Shown in pieces: positions 28,893-39,758 of a stretch of DNA of 64,000 nt. The position numbers were made by a program, and so were the translations under genes. The stretch is from Aphelenchoides besseyi (taxonomy: Eukaryota; Nematoda; Chromadorea; Rhabditida; Aphelenchoididae): the NCBI GenBank assembly GCA_024699855.1, contig JAMPIQ010000001.1, forward strand, positions 16,554,001 to 16,618,000, read 5' to 3'. Every line of letters starts with the position of its first letter. Positions within the stretch are counted from its first letter, which is position 1. The notes under the pieces are model-generated. The model was not told the DNA's origin. It was given only the letters and a program-made list of their open reading frames with translations, and made no database searches.

Positions 28893-30576
28893 TTAACCAC
28901 GTTTCTCTGTGACAGTACCAGTACGGTAGAGTTTTTCGTCGATGTCCAAAACCAAACGATCAGCCAATTCTTTTCCTTGAATGAAACAATGGTCTTGATT
29001 CGAGACTTCGTATTTCCATCCACCGAAACGACCGCGCGAATAAATGGAATGTGATTCGAGAGCACGATGTGCACGCGCCAATTCGGCATCACGACTGACC
29101 GTCGGAATCGGATAACCGTAAGGCAATGTAGTATAGTAGACGCTAACGATTTGATCACGTTCAATAATCGACTTTGTAATCAGTCCTTCAACGGCAAGAT
29201 CACGTATTTCTTCAGCGGTAATCTAAACATTCTTTTTTAATTTCAATTAACATCTTTCCTCTACCGTATCGTCGGGTGTCCTTGCACATTCACACATCAC
29301 TGACCAATATTTTGAAGAGTCGGGAGTTACTTCACCGTAGCCTTTAAGTTGCCAATGACGGTGAATTGATTGGTTTCGAGAACTTACGAGACAAAAATGT
29401 GACGCGATAGAAAGGAACATTCGGATCGGGAAAGTAAAGCCAAGTGTACGGTTTCATACTCTCGGGCATCGGCAACTTCAAACCAACACCAACAATAAAA
29501 ACCTGAAGGTTGAAAGGTGAAAAGATCGAATCGTTTGGATTACTTGGTTGTGTTCCAAATTGAGTTCCGGACAAATTTTCGTCTCCTTAATCAACTGATC
29601 GATAGGTGCCGTGTTCAAGAGTGCATCGTATTTCAACTCCACTGATTTCTCATCCTCACCATAAACATATCGAATGGTTTTGGCTTTCGGATCGACGTTA
29701 ACAACTCGACTACCGTAACGAAACCAACGTTGCGGCAACTTGTCAGCCATCTGCTGCCAAACAGCTCCAGTACCACCGTATTTGGGAAATGAAAACGAAG
29801 CGTTTGGTCCCCATCCAAAATCTGCTTTCTAAACGAAAGTGCTCAATACGCAGAGACGAGTGAAACTGACCTCCAACTCTTCGGGATCCATTGCACACAA
29901 TGACTCCAATTTCTCTTGTGGTAGTTTTGCAACTCGCGTACCAACCCAATTCGGCGACATTTTGGCCGTGTCAACGGTCCAAACTTTTCGAGTGTACGGT
30001 TTGAAGAAACAATTCAAAATCGTTGGACCGAAATGATTCAAAATCCATTCCTCGAAATTCTCGGCTTTGTGTTCGGGTGGATGTTCATAACGTTCCTTCA
30101 AAACTCACATAAGAATCGATCCCGTTAGACTCACTTTCAAATCAACCAAACACTGTTTTTTAATGTTGTCGGGGAAAAGTGGAACGGCGAATTGAGCGGG
30201 ATAGGGAACCAAATGAATTCCCTTCTTATCGAACAAATAATTCATGTCGACTAAACAGTTACGTTGCAAACTATTCCACTCGTCAACGGCCCATCGAGTG
30301 GCCTTTTCGTAGTATGGAAAGTTGTGACTGAACGTTATATGACCACCCATGTCCCAAAGAAATCCTGCTTCATCGGTGACCGTACACGACAAACCACCGG
30401 GAACCGACTCCTGAACAGATGTGTGAGTGAACACAAAGAAATCGAACTACTTTTTCCAAGACAATAAGCTCCACATCTTTGGCCTCTTCGCTTTCCTCCT
30501 GTTGCAGTTCGCGGAGTCGATAGGCGAATCCCAAGCTCGTTGGCGCGGCACCAATCGCAACAATCCGAAAAACCAT
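28893..30576 (-). CDS. glf-1: UDP-galactopyranose mutase (flavoenzyme)
   Basis: FAD enzyme that interconverts UDP-galactopyranose and UDP-galactofuranose. It is needed for nematode surface glycans and absent from vertebrates. The reverse strand starts at 30576: MVFRIVAIGAAPTSLGFAYR is the FAD-binding start. Eukaryotic UGM blocks follow in order: ESVPGGLSCTVTDEAGFLWD, MGGHITFSH, KPYTRKVWTVDTAKMSPNWV, WGPNASFSFPKYGGTGAVW, FIVGVGLKLP, WLYFPDPNVPFYRVTFLS, GYPIPTVSRDAEL and SRGRFGGWKYEVSNQDH. The last contains the conserved flavin/substrate Arg and Asn region. Stop at 28893. Seven or so short introns. The FAD motif is GAAPTSLG rather than GAGPTGLG. It is divergent from PXMP4. Confidence 0.93.
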
Positions 30577-31190
30577 TTGGATGTTTCCAACAAAAGTGCC
30601 TGAAAAAAAGGTACCTGCAAGGTCTGAGGATGTTAAGAACTAAGTTGATAAAAAGAGCGAAAAAATTTCCTGTCGTTAAACCATCGAATTTAACGGTCAG
30701 TCGCAACCCCCGATGACATCCGCCGACGGCAAACTTCGATCGCCAATTTCGCTTATCAATTTGTCAGTGCAGTTTTTGTGTCGTTGGCGTTTATCCGCTG
30801 CATCGTGAGAGTCCGAAGTTTGTCGGTGGTGCCGTCAACGATTCGCGAACGAGTTTTTTTCGTCTGATGCGAACTTCGCGGCCTTCGATGTCTTGACTTC
30901 ATCGCTTATCGGGGTTATTGTGTCAACGATCGTCATTTATGTTCAATTGATAATTGATCGGATTGATCGCTTGTTGAAAATGTGACAATTCAAATTTACC
31001 ATTCGGGGCTTCGTTTCTGAGCCACAAACGCAACAGCAAGTCGCACAAATTTGTGGTGGGAAAACAAACTACAGGTCTCGTACTCTCTTCCCCAGCTGAT
31101 TAGTTGGCGGCCGACCGAAGAACTTTGCGCTCAAACTCACAAAAAATCGGACGATTCACGAGCGTTTTCGAGTTGCTGTTCGACGAAAAA
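30577..31190. promoter_or_regulatory. Divergent promoter region of glf-1 and PXMP4
   Basis: About 610 bases separate the two divergent start codons. No exon is convincing here. The region should contain both promoters and leaders, but no defined element was recognised. Confidence 0.4.
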
Positions 31191-31971
31191 ATGGACTTAA
31201 TCGAGAGTTTGGAAGGCTACGGGAATACTGTTCTCAACTCGTTGAACGGTCAACACGATCTGTTGGCCGCAATCAAAGGACTACGAAATGGTTTGATGTA
31301 AAGAATGTTTGTGCTTGTGAATTTCAATTTCGAGTTTACAGCTATGGAGCACGAATACGAGCACCACACGCACTGGTTATGGTCTTTCTTTTCGGTAGTG
31401 GAACGTGAGTTGAATCGGCACCAGAAACCTTATTGACGACTCTATAGTTTCGTTCAGAAACTATACACGGTCTTTCAATTGACGAAAACTCACGCCTTCA
31501 ATTTGGGTCGTTTTGTTTTCGGCTACAAACTCTTGTGTGCCGTTCTATCACGAATCGAAGGCAAGCAATCGCAAATTCATTCTTTTGTTTCCGCCTTTTC
31601 TGTTGGCTATTTGGTTTTTGGCAAAGAAAACGGAGTGAACACTCAGGTAATTGGACTCATGATATCTTCTACTTTTGTGTTCAGATCAACCTCTACCTTC
31701 TGTCCCGAATCATTTACGGTCTCGTGAAATTGGGTGCCGAAAAGGGAGTGATTCCAACGCCAAGTAAGTTCGCTTCATTCGATTGGGTTTATTGTTTGCA
31801 GACTTTCATTTTTTCCCGTGGTTTGCTGCTGCAGTTTGGGGAGTTGTTTTGTGGCTGTTCGAGTATCATCAGCACGTTCTTCAGGGGTCACTTCAATCTT
31901 CTATGACATACTTGTATCATGACTCCAATTTATGGACCGGAATTCGAGATTTTCTGATCAAGAATAAATAA
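31191..31971 (+). CDS. PXMP4: Peroxisomal membrane protein 4 (PMP24) family
   Basis: Small multi-pass peroxisomal membrane protein of the Tim17/PMP24 group. Its transport substrate is not established. ATG 31191 gives MDLIESLEGYGNTVLNSLNG, then LLAAIKGLRNGLI. An intron rejoins at YGARIRAPHALVMVFLF, a hallmark block. Later exons read RFVFGYKLLCAVLSRIEGKQ, VFGKENGVNTQINLYLLSRI, EKGVIPTPKTF, AVWGVVLWLFEYHQHVLQ and GSLQSSMTYLYHDSNLW. They end FLIKNK with TAA at 31971. About 205 residues, the usual family length. Five exons with short introns. Confidence 0.94.
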
Positions 31972-32342
31972 ACGTGTTCTATCGATCACAAAGACTCCTT
32001 TTGTTGTATAATACTAAAAATATACGGGCCATAGAAAGTTGGGCCAATAACTCAGAAACAGTTAATTGAACGTTCTCATAAAAGAAGGTTGAAGACCTTT
32101 CAATTCATGTATTAACTGGCCATTAACAACCACTGGTAGTTTCAATGTTGTAAAGGATATATGTCATTTACTTTCAAATACAATTTCTATTATTGTTAAC
32201 GTAATTTTTATCGTAGTCCAACTGACAAGGAGTGCTTGTCATCGATCATCGCTGTAATTTGACGTCGTTGATATCAATGGACGCGTTTCAATGAGCTGAG
32301 AATTACTGTAAAGTCATTTTTCCCCACGGGCAGAATTGACAG
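31972..32342. other. AT-rich intergenic stretch
   Basis: Follows PXMP4. No gene, tRNA or clear repeat was seen before the palindromic element that starts near 32343. Confidence 0.4.
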
Positions 32343-32853
32343 ATTATCGTGATGTGGTCCGTTTATTGTTATCTCACTTCTTTATGGAGATATTGGCCGT
32401 TTTATTTGGGCAAAATTCATTCCGCGTTATGGTCCGCTAGTGTTCTCTCGGAAGTGTGAGCTGCAATAGTCGGGTGAGTAAGTGATGGGCTTGCAAACTC
32501 TTTTGGAGGTTGCGGGTTCAATTCTCTCTGTTGTCGAATGCAATTTGATGTCTTGTATCCACAAAGCAAAAAGAGTGAATAGTAGTTGACTACGAGGGAT
32601 CCAATCGACTTTTTTTCTCACTCTTTTTGCTTTGTGGATACAAGACATCAAATTGCATTCGACAACAGAGAGAATTGAACCCGCAACCTCCAAAAGAGTT
32701 TGCAAGCCCATCACTTACTCACCCGACTATTGCAGCTCACACTTCCGAGAGAACACTAGCGGACCATAACCCGGAATGAATTTTGCCCAAATAAAACGGC
32801 CAATATCTCCATAAAGAAGTGAGATAAAAAGAAACGAACTTTACCACGATAAT
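32343..32853. mobile_element. Near-perfect inverted dimer of a tRNA-derived (SINE-like) sequence
   Basis: Two arms of about 235 bases face each other around a short centre (about 32579-32612). From TTATCTCACTTCTTTATGGA (left) to its complement (right) I found one mismatch in roughly 205 bases (CCGCGTT against CCGGGTT). The outer 30 bases match more loosely. Inside each arm lies a tRNA-like head. It has GTCGGGTGAGTAAGTGATGG (box A-like), GGCTTGCAAACTC like an anticodon arm, and GCGGGTTCAATTC like box B with two differences from GGTTCGANTCC. The whole can fold into one long hairpin. It encodes no protein; open frames across it are symmetrical artefacts. Confidence 0.75.
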
Positions 32854-33421
32854 CAGCATAATCGATACTACGGTTTTAGCTATTTCAGTGTTTTAGTTTT
32901 TGGCCAATTCTGCGATTGGCAAAAACGAGCATGATATTCAAATCAACATAAAATTGCGCGTAGACTGATATATAATTCAGCCAGTACTGGCGGGAACCAC
33001 TTAGGGCCTCTGCTTGTCAGTGAATTTCAAGTCAAATATTAGTATCAACAGTTTAAAAGTAAAGTTACAGACACTATAGATGGGGCTTTAAGAGCACATT
33101 CATTTGTTGTTTAAAAAGATTTTTCTGAACAGTACACGTGCACTTTTCAATGAGACCAAATCCCATTATTTAAAAAGCATTTGCAAAGTCCATGAGGCTG
33201 AAAGTCCAGAAATAATCATTTCCGATCGCTTTGTTCTCAACATAATCCACAAAACCACAAAGTAAGTTCAACGATCTTTCCATTAGGTCTAATCACTTAG
33301 TTTAGGGAAATCGAGTTTGTTTGGTCAAAGCGTACGAGAAAACGGTTTAGTAATGAAATGAAAGAAGCCGAAGTTTGTTGAAATTTGCGTTGGGACAGAA
33401 AATCATTTCGATATTAAGAAC

Positions 33422-34270
33422 TTAACTGAAGTACATGCAAACTCCGTGTTCTTTGGTTTGTGATCTGATTTCCACTTCTGCTTCTCGTATTCGTTCGTTT
33501 CTCACAATTTCTCCTAAATCTGTTTCCCATCTCATCGCTTTCATATGCCTACGATTTGAGAAGCACATGAGTAAAACGGTGCGATGTGTTTCGACGGAAA
33601 TATCCGAAATCATGGTCTCTTTTATTGGCTCAATTATTTCCAACACTTCGTTCGCATTGTCAGCTTTTTATTTAAAGTCAACTCGCATGTCTTTAACTTT
33701 ACACCATCGAATCAAGTTTGTTGCCGTTGTTCTATCAATTGACAATGGCAGATGCTCGCAAATCCAACGATGATGATCGATGCAGATTTCGAACTCTTCT
33801 AAAGCAAATTCAGTGGGAAGTTAGTGAACTTTTATAACTCACGTTAAACATGTGGAGTGTCATTTCTTTTTAATGGAATACTCCATTTTCCGAGAGAAAC
33901 GAGTCGACTAACGACTTGAAATGCCGATTCACAGTTCGCATTTCAAGTAAAGAACCGAATCGAACATTTTGTTCTGCAATCCGAACGTGTCGGTATTTGC
34001 ATTCTATTTCACTATTGGCAGCCGATTTATGGCTATACAGCGATTAGAAGAGTGAAGTACTTGAGACTTACACAATCTCTTTTTGAACTTGAATGGGCAG
34101 TTTGATTAGTCATGAAATCGGTTTTGGTTTCAACTTCTCAACGTTGTTGTCTTCAATGTGGTTTATCATGAACTTGCGCGTAGAATGAGCTGTGGAAAAC
34201 AATCTGTGCAACTGATCTGGTAACTCTAACTTAATCCCAATTGAAGGAGGTAATTATATTCTTCGATTAC
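33422..34270 (-). pseudogene. Possible decayed F-box-like gene
   Basis: Read on the minus strand, coding-looking fragments occur in one order but not one frame. They are IKLELPDQLHRLFSTAHSTR (about 34235), SLLEMRTVNRHFKSLVDSFL (about 33950) and EEFEICIDHHRWICEHLPLS (about 33790). The last runs into a TAA at about 33672 and then stays open in the same frame through EVLEIIEPIKETMISDISVE to FSNRRHMKAMRWETDLGEIV and a stop at 33422. LPDQL and VNRHFKSLV resemble the ends of an F-box. Family assignment is weak, and the internal stops argue for decay. Confidence 0.3.
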
Positions 34271-34400
34271 GAGATGCTCTTTGATTTTCAGATACTAGAT
34301 TCTCGCATTTTTATTGCACATACAATCCACGTAAAAAAATCAACGCCAATGGTCTTTTATTTCTTGTCAACAAAGAAAAACCGACGCCATGGATTTTCGG

Positions 34401-34640
34401 TTAGAACGACATGAGCCATTGGATCTTTTCTAACATTTTTTCACATTCTTTTCGACTTTCGTTTTCGTAGCACAACACAAGAGACCCACTAATCCATTGC
34501 AGTTTAAACGAATCGTTTGCTATGCTTATTTGTGGACGAAAACATTGCTTGCAGTAATCGGTAAAAAAACCTAAAACATAGCGAGGAAACAGAATTTGGG
34601 ATCGAAATCTCTGATTGTCCTCAACAATTCCAACAGACAT
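34401..34640 (-). CDS. Small 79-residue protein, possibly Pcc1/LAGE3-like (KEOPS subunit)
   Basis: An uninterrupted frame starts with ATG at 34640 (MSVGIVEDNQRFRSQILFPR) and ends at 34401. The pattern of an early FP motif, a middle segment ending in SGSLVLCYENESRKECEKML and a helical end EKIQWLMSF resembles the compact KH-like Pcc1 fold (I-x-FP..., then L-x-V/L...A/E-x-x). Pcc1 subunits are usually 80-100 residues. The match is by pattern only and several Pcc1 hallmarks (LR-x-S near the end) are missing. It is divergent from the BED gene with 171 bases between starts. Confidence 0.35.
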   Translation of the reverse strand: MSVGIVEDNQRFRSQILFPRYVLGFFTDYCKQCFRPQISIANDSFKLQWISGSLVLCYENESRKECEKMLEKIQWLMSF

Positions 34641-34811
34641 TCAACAAAGAAATTTAAGCAAAAGACCCCAACACTCTAATCTCAAAATCCAAATCGCCCG
34701 CCAAAGCGCTTAAGAGTGACGCTCGATGTGACAGTCGTGAGTTTTGTTGGCTTTACGAAGCGCAGTTTGCGTCCTTTTTTCTGTTCTCGTGCAACCGAAT
34801 TTTTCGTCCAA

Positions 34812-35818
34812 ATGCCCTCCAAGAAGTGGTCTAGTGTTCACGATCATTTCCACGAAATAACCGACTACGGACTGCGCTGCAATCATTGTTATGGCACAAT
34901 AACGTCCGGAAACAAGACGAGTAATCTGAAGAACCACTTGAAATATCGACATCCACAGGAGTATGGTGAGTTCATTTTCCACTCATTCCTTTTGCCATTC
35001 GATTCTTTAGCTCAAGTCAATGATGCGGATCGAAGACGCAAAGATCGTGGTAATGTTGTTGAGGAAGAGCCGGTGAATCGATCGCTCGTGACCACACCGA
35101 CCGTAAGATTTACCGTTGAACTTGATTTCCAGTTTCCGACTTTTAGATTCAAGAAGCTGTTCAAGACGGGTTGTTGATTTATGATCCCGTGTTTACGCTC
35201 AGCGGCGAACAATCGGCTTCAACGGAAATTGTCGCTCCGACGGTCGTGGAAAATTATCTTCAACATCGAGTGGAGCCGAGCAAATCACTTCGATTAAACG
35301 ATACGAATCGGAAGCGGAAAATCGAAGAAAATGGAAACGAAAAAGTAAGTCACTCCTACTGATTTGTGGTTATTCTCGGTTTTTAGTCGTTGTACAAGCA
35401 AAAGTGTATGGACCTTCAAATCCAACTTCTCGAGCAGAAGATTGAGTTCAAAAAAGCAGCATCCGAATACACGAAATTTATGTTGTTTCGCGGTAAACTC
35501 GAGCTTGGAATGAACTGCACTTACGAAGACGATGGGATTCGTTATGTTGGCCGCAATCGCAAAATCACATCGAAACCCATCGAACCAGTCGTTCTTGCTG
35601 ATGATCAAACCAACCTCGACAATCATCAATCCAATACGGCCAACAATCAATCCAGCAATTTGACTGTCGGACCGACTGCTGAACCTTTGAATTCAACGCC
35701 CATCTTGGTGAACGAGGAGGATCAGTATGCGAATAGCGGAGGTTTCGAGATTGCGAATAACGAAGAATCGAGAATAACAACAAGATCTCGACGGCAATCT
35801 AATCGGAAGCGAAAGTAA
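34812..35818 (+). CDS. BED-type zinc finger protein
   Basis: ATG 34812 gives an N-terminal BED finger: MPSKKWSSVHDHFHEITDYG, then LRCNHCYGTITSGNKTSNLK and NHLKYRHPQEY. This supplies the W...F, CxxC and H-x(4)-H elements. Introns rejoin at AQVNDADRRRKDRGNVV, IQEAVQDGLLIYDPVFTLSG and SLYKQKCMDLQIQLLEQKIE. The last region forms a coiled coil (QLLEQKIEFKKAASEYTKFM). The tail is Asn/Glu-rich and ends in a basic cluster (TTRSRRQSNRKRK) that fits a nuclear signal. There is no transposase (hAT) domain, so this looks like a stand-alone DNA-binding protein. It ends only 57 bases from the convergent TAB1-like gene. Confidence 0.8.
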
Positions 35819-35875
35819 TTTTTGTTGAGGTTTATTCAATAAACAAACATGAATACAGAAATGCGATTGATATGA

Positions 35876-37391
35876 CTAGAAATGCAGTTGATGTTCGTAA
35901 TGATCATCGGTCTCTTCAATGCTCGTGAGTTTTTTGCGTTCTTGATAAAACTGTTTCAACGATTCGATCTTTGCGATCACCTCATCTCTCAATTCACTGG
36001 TGTCGAATTCGGACCAATCGACTTCCGATCGCACTCTTTCGGCCGTGTCCCACGAACTTCGCTGATCATTGCTGGCATCTTCGCTCGAGGTTTGACGTTG
36101 AAATTCGTCGGCATTCAAGTCGTTTTCCAGTCCAATATAAGCCATCGAAAGCAAGTTGACGGATTGACCGGTCGGCGCCGTTCGATTGTACTTCTCCTGG
36201 AGTTTCTCCATTACACTTTGCAGTGATGCCGAGATGTTTCTGAAGAATTGCACTTATTGATCGGTTGTCTGCTGTGCGATTACCTCAGTTTTTTCTGCTC
36301 ATCCAAGTACATCGAACACAAGTGAGTGGTTGCCGAGCTCAGACTGTTCGGATTGCACAAGAACGCGATCTTCATCAGATTCGGCGATGCGAGAAGAATG
36401 AATCGTAGAGTTTTGTCCAACTGAATGGATTGCATCGGAATAAAGGGTTCCGTTGTTTGCAGTGTATTGGAGTCGTATTTCTCCAAGTAAACGCCGAAAC
36501 ATCGAAACGGAATCGTGTTCATTAACTTCATTTTCTCGGGATCTTCGTGAGTTTCGCTCACTTGAAACAAAAATGTTTCTGGGGGTTCAGCTAAACAAAA
36601 GAAGTTGAAGTAACCAACTTTACGGGCATACCGTCCAGTTGCTTGGCGAGAATCGCTCTGAATTCAAACGAGATTACGTTGTCGAACTGTTTCAAAACTT
36701 ACACCGAATGGCCGACATTGGCAACATATAGCAGGTCTTCAATGATCAGACATAAAATCGCTGTGCAGCCATCACTGAACGTGTTGTCCGAAAGTCTCAA
36801 ACTGCCGAACGAGTCGCCCGAAACGACAGACACATCGTCGTCTGCGGATCGACTTGTACTCACGTGTCTCGCCTTCTTCTCCATTTTTGCTTTCAATTTC
36901 TCGTAAACATCCAAGTCGGTGTTAATGAAAGCACCTCTCAAAAGTGCTTGAACCTAAACAGCAAGAATGCAAAACGAATTTGAAAGAAACCAACTTGTTG
37001 ATCGATTGACGTCATTTTTGCATCTTTTCCAAGTTCTCTCGTGCGTTTGAACTCGGCGACAATTCGCTCCAGTTCGGTCGAGTAGATGATTTGCGGAACC
37101 AGAGTCTGAACAACCAAATCCAAAAGCGTTGTGTTGTTGGACTGACCGAAGCCATTGAAAAGAGCGTAGGCATACACACGAACACCTTGCTTCTCAATGC
37201 TAAACGTCAACTATGACTTCTAATCAGAAACTAACCACAAACCTTCTGAATATCCAACGGTCTTTTGTTTCGCGTGCATTCGAACTTCCGAGCGTAATCA
37301 ACGAAGCCGATGAAGCCGACGACGGAGATTGAGTGGTCGGACGCTCAAAGACTTCGAAGAATGGCGTCGACCACGACGGTTGCCCGTGCAT
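35876..37391 (-). CDS. tap-1: TAB1/TAP-1-like PP2C pseudophosphatase (TAK1-binding protein)
   Basis: TAB1 is an inactive PP2C that binds and activates the MAP3K TAK1 (MOM-4 in C. elegans). I chose ATG 37391 because MHGQPSWSTPFFEVFERP aligns with the TAB1 N-terminus; an in-frame upstream extension is possible. The intron rejoins RWIFRSIEKQGVRVYAYALF, then NGFGQSNNTTLLDLVVQTLV, where PP2C has a DGHGG metal-binding loop. Later blocks are VQALLRGAFINTDLDVYEKL, FSDGCTAILCLIIEDLLYVA and NVGHSVAILAKQL (PP2C SGSTA...VANVGDSRA), and LDKTLRFILLASPNLMKIAF. Metal-binding aspartates are replaced, as in TAB1. The C-terminal helix (SEVDWSEFDTSELRDEVIAK) contains VDWSEF, close to the VDF-x-EF core of the TAB1 TAK1-binding segment. 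It lies 290 bases downstream of the G6PD stop on the same strand. Confidence 0.82.
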
Positions 37392-37680
37392 TTCCTTCAA
37401 ATTCAACGTAATCGAGAGAAATAGCAGGAAACTCAAGAGCCAAGCAAACGCACTTTTAGACCAATCGATTGATCGATCGAGAACCGAAGTGCTCGACACT
37501 TTTCGGACAATTTGATTTGCAGTTTCTATTTCAATTGATTCCAAATACAAAGACATCAAATGAGTTTATTATCCACACCTAAAACTTTCAATCGAGCTAA
37601 CAAAAGGTTGTCTAGTAAATAAAACAAGGATACGAAATGCACTTGACTCTACAGTGTGTTCTTTTTAACCGTAAATGCGT

Positions 37681-39758
37681 TTAAAGTTTGTGTGGTGGAT
37701 TCCACTTGTAGGTTCCGCTGAATACGTAGCCGTGTTTCTGCATCAACTGATCACTCGACTCGGGACCACGACTTCCATACACGTATTGTTCCGGCTTCAC
37801 GTGCTCTTTCTCGATCTGTTTCAACAGTGGAGTAAAAATTCGCCATGCGTGTTCCAACTCATCAGCACGAACGAAATTGTACTGTTCACCAGAGAAGAGA
37901 TCAAAGAACAAACGTTCGTAAGCATCAGGTAATCGAAGATCCTAAACGCTCGGTTTAATTAGACACTAGTTCGAAGCTCATACCTTGAAACGAGAGTTAA
38001 AAGTCAAGTCGAGTTCCGTTTCTTCGGCTTCGAAATGAAAACCCGGTCGTTTGGTATTCAGTTTCATGTAAACCGCTTCGTTCGGCTGCACACGAATAAC
38101 CAATTCGTCTCGTTTCAGTGCGCCCGATGGAAAGATGTCGCCGGCAACTTCTTTGTATTGGATTCGAACTTCGGCTTTGCGTTCATTCAACGCTTTTCCG
38201 CATCGCAAAAAGAACGGTACGCCCTCCCAACGTTCATTGTTCACGAACAGAACAGCTGTCGCATAAGTGGGAGTAACCGAATCGTTCGGAACCGTCGGAT
38301 CATCCAAATAGCTGGTACGTGCATCTTCGTCTAAAAAACGACTCGTAAAACATTGAATTTGAAAGGTTTACCTTTTCCATTGGGATCGGCAACGTATTGA
38401 CCGAGAACGACGTCTTTCAGTTCGACGGCTTTGATGTTCTTGAGTACTTTCACTTTTTCGTTTCGAATGTCTTCGGCCGACAAAGATGCGGGCTTTTCCA
38501 TTGCAACGAGCGTCAGGATCTGCATCAAATGGTTTTGCATAACATCACGAATGATTCCACTCGAATCGAAATAGCCACCGCGACCTTGAGTACCGAAGTC
38601 TTCTTTGAACGAAATCATAACCGAAGCGATGTGATCACGATTCCAAGACGGTGCAATGAAACGATTGCCGAGTCTGGAAATGAAATGGCCATTTAACATT
38701 GATGGGTGTGAACGAACCGTAAAACAACCAAATTTTGTACCATCTCTTTGCCCAAATAGTGATCGATTCGATAGATCTGCTCTTCGGTGAACAGTTTGGC
38801 CAAATGATCGGACAATTTGGCTGATGAATCGAAGTCGTGTCCAAACGGTTTTTCAATGACAACGCGAGTCCATGAATCGCTGAAATCATCAGTTATTTCA
38901 AATTCCAAACTTAACTCTTACCCTTTGTCCATGCAATGCTTCTTGATGTGAGTGGCCACCGGTTCGAAAACATTTGGTGGAGTTGCCATGTAAAACAAGC
39001 GATTTAATGGCTCTATAATCAACATAAACATCATTCCAATTTCACCACTTACTTTTTAACTTCTCCTGCATCGCATCCATAGACGCCTTCAATCGTTGGA
39101 ATCCATCGTCTTTGTCGTATTGTCCGGAAATGTAAGTGATTCTTTTAATGAACTCCTCGAACTTCTTCTGCTCATTCTCACGAACTTTGCAGAACTTTTC
39201 GAACGATTGGCGCAGTTTCTCCAACGTCAAATCCGAACGAGCGTAGCCAAAGAAAAAGATCTGATCGGGCAACAGACCGTCACGAAACAACCACCACAGA
39301 GTTGGGAAAATCTTCTTCTTCGATAAATCGCCCTGGAAAAGTTCGTAGCGTGAACGGATTCCCTCGTAGTTTGTAAAGCAAAAAGTTTCTTCATCGCGTT
39401 CCACTTCCTCTCTCGACTTACCGACGCGCCAAAAACGACGAAAACGTGCGGCAACGCAAATTTGTCGTGTCGATGAAGTTCCTTTTGAATCAAATCGATG
39501 GCTTCGGGCAATAGCGGTTCGGACGCCGAGTACGTGCGTTGACGTTCCATCTCCTCGTCCTCCAACTCCTTTTGAGTTTTTTGGTCTGAAAACGAAGTTT
39601 TTGGCGTTTTCCACACGAAAACTCTCGAGCAAAAGATACGCAGCAAGAAAAAACTCACGACCACCGGTGTCGGAATTCGGCGTGAGCAAAAAGCCGTTCG
39701 ATTTCGCGGTCGCGTTGTCGCGACGACCGTTGGACTCATGATGACGATCGTTGCTCAT
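37681..39758 (-). CDS. G6PD: Glucose-6-phosphate 1-dehydrogenase
   Basis: Cytosolic NADP enzyme for the first, rate-setting step of the oxidative pentose phosphate pathway. ATG at 39758 gives a charged leader ([20 protein letters not shown]). The core follows: HVFVVFGAS spliced to [19 protein letters not shown] (NADP site), [30 protein letters not shown], the active-site motif [18 protein letters not shown], and [15 protein letters not shown] with the catalytic histidine. [37 protein letters not shown] and the C-terminal [20 protein letters not shown] complete the protein. Stop at 37681. The intron inside the GAS|GDL motif spans about 39325-39420. Five to seven short introns. Length is close to the animal enzyme plus a short N-terminal extension. 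Confidence 0.97.

Noticed and set aside
32427..32714. 95-codon open frame across the palindrome
   Set aside because: It reads through an inverted repeat, so it is a symmetrical artefact of non-coding sequence.
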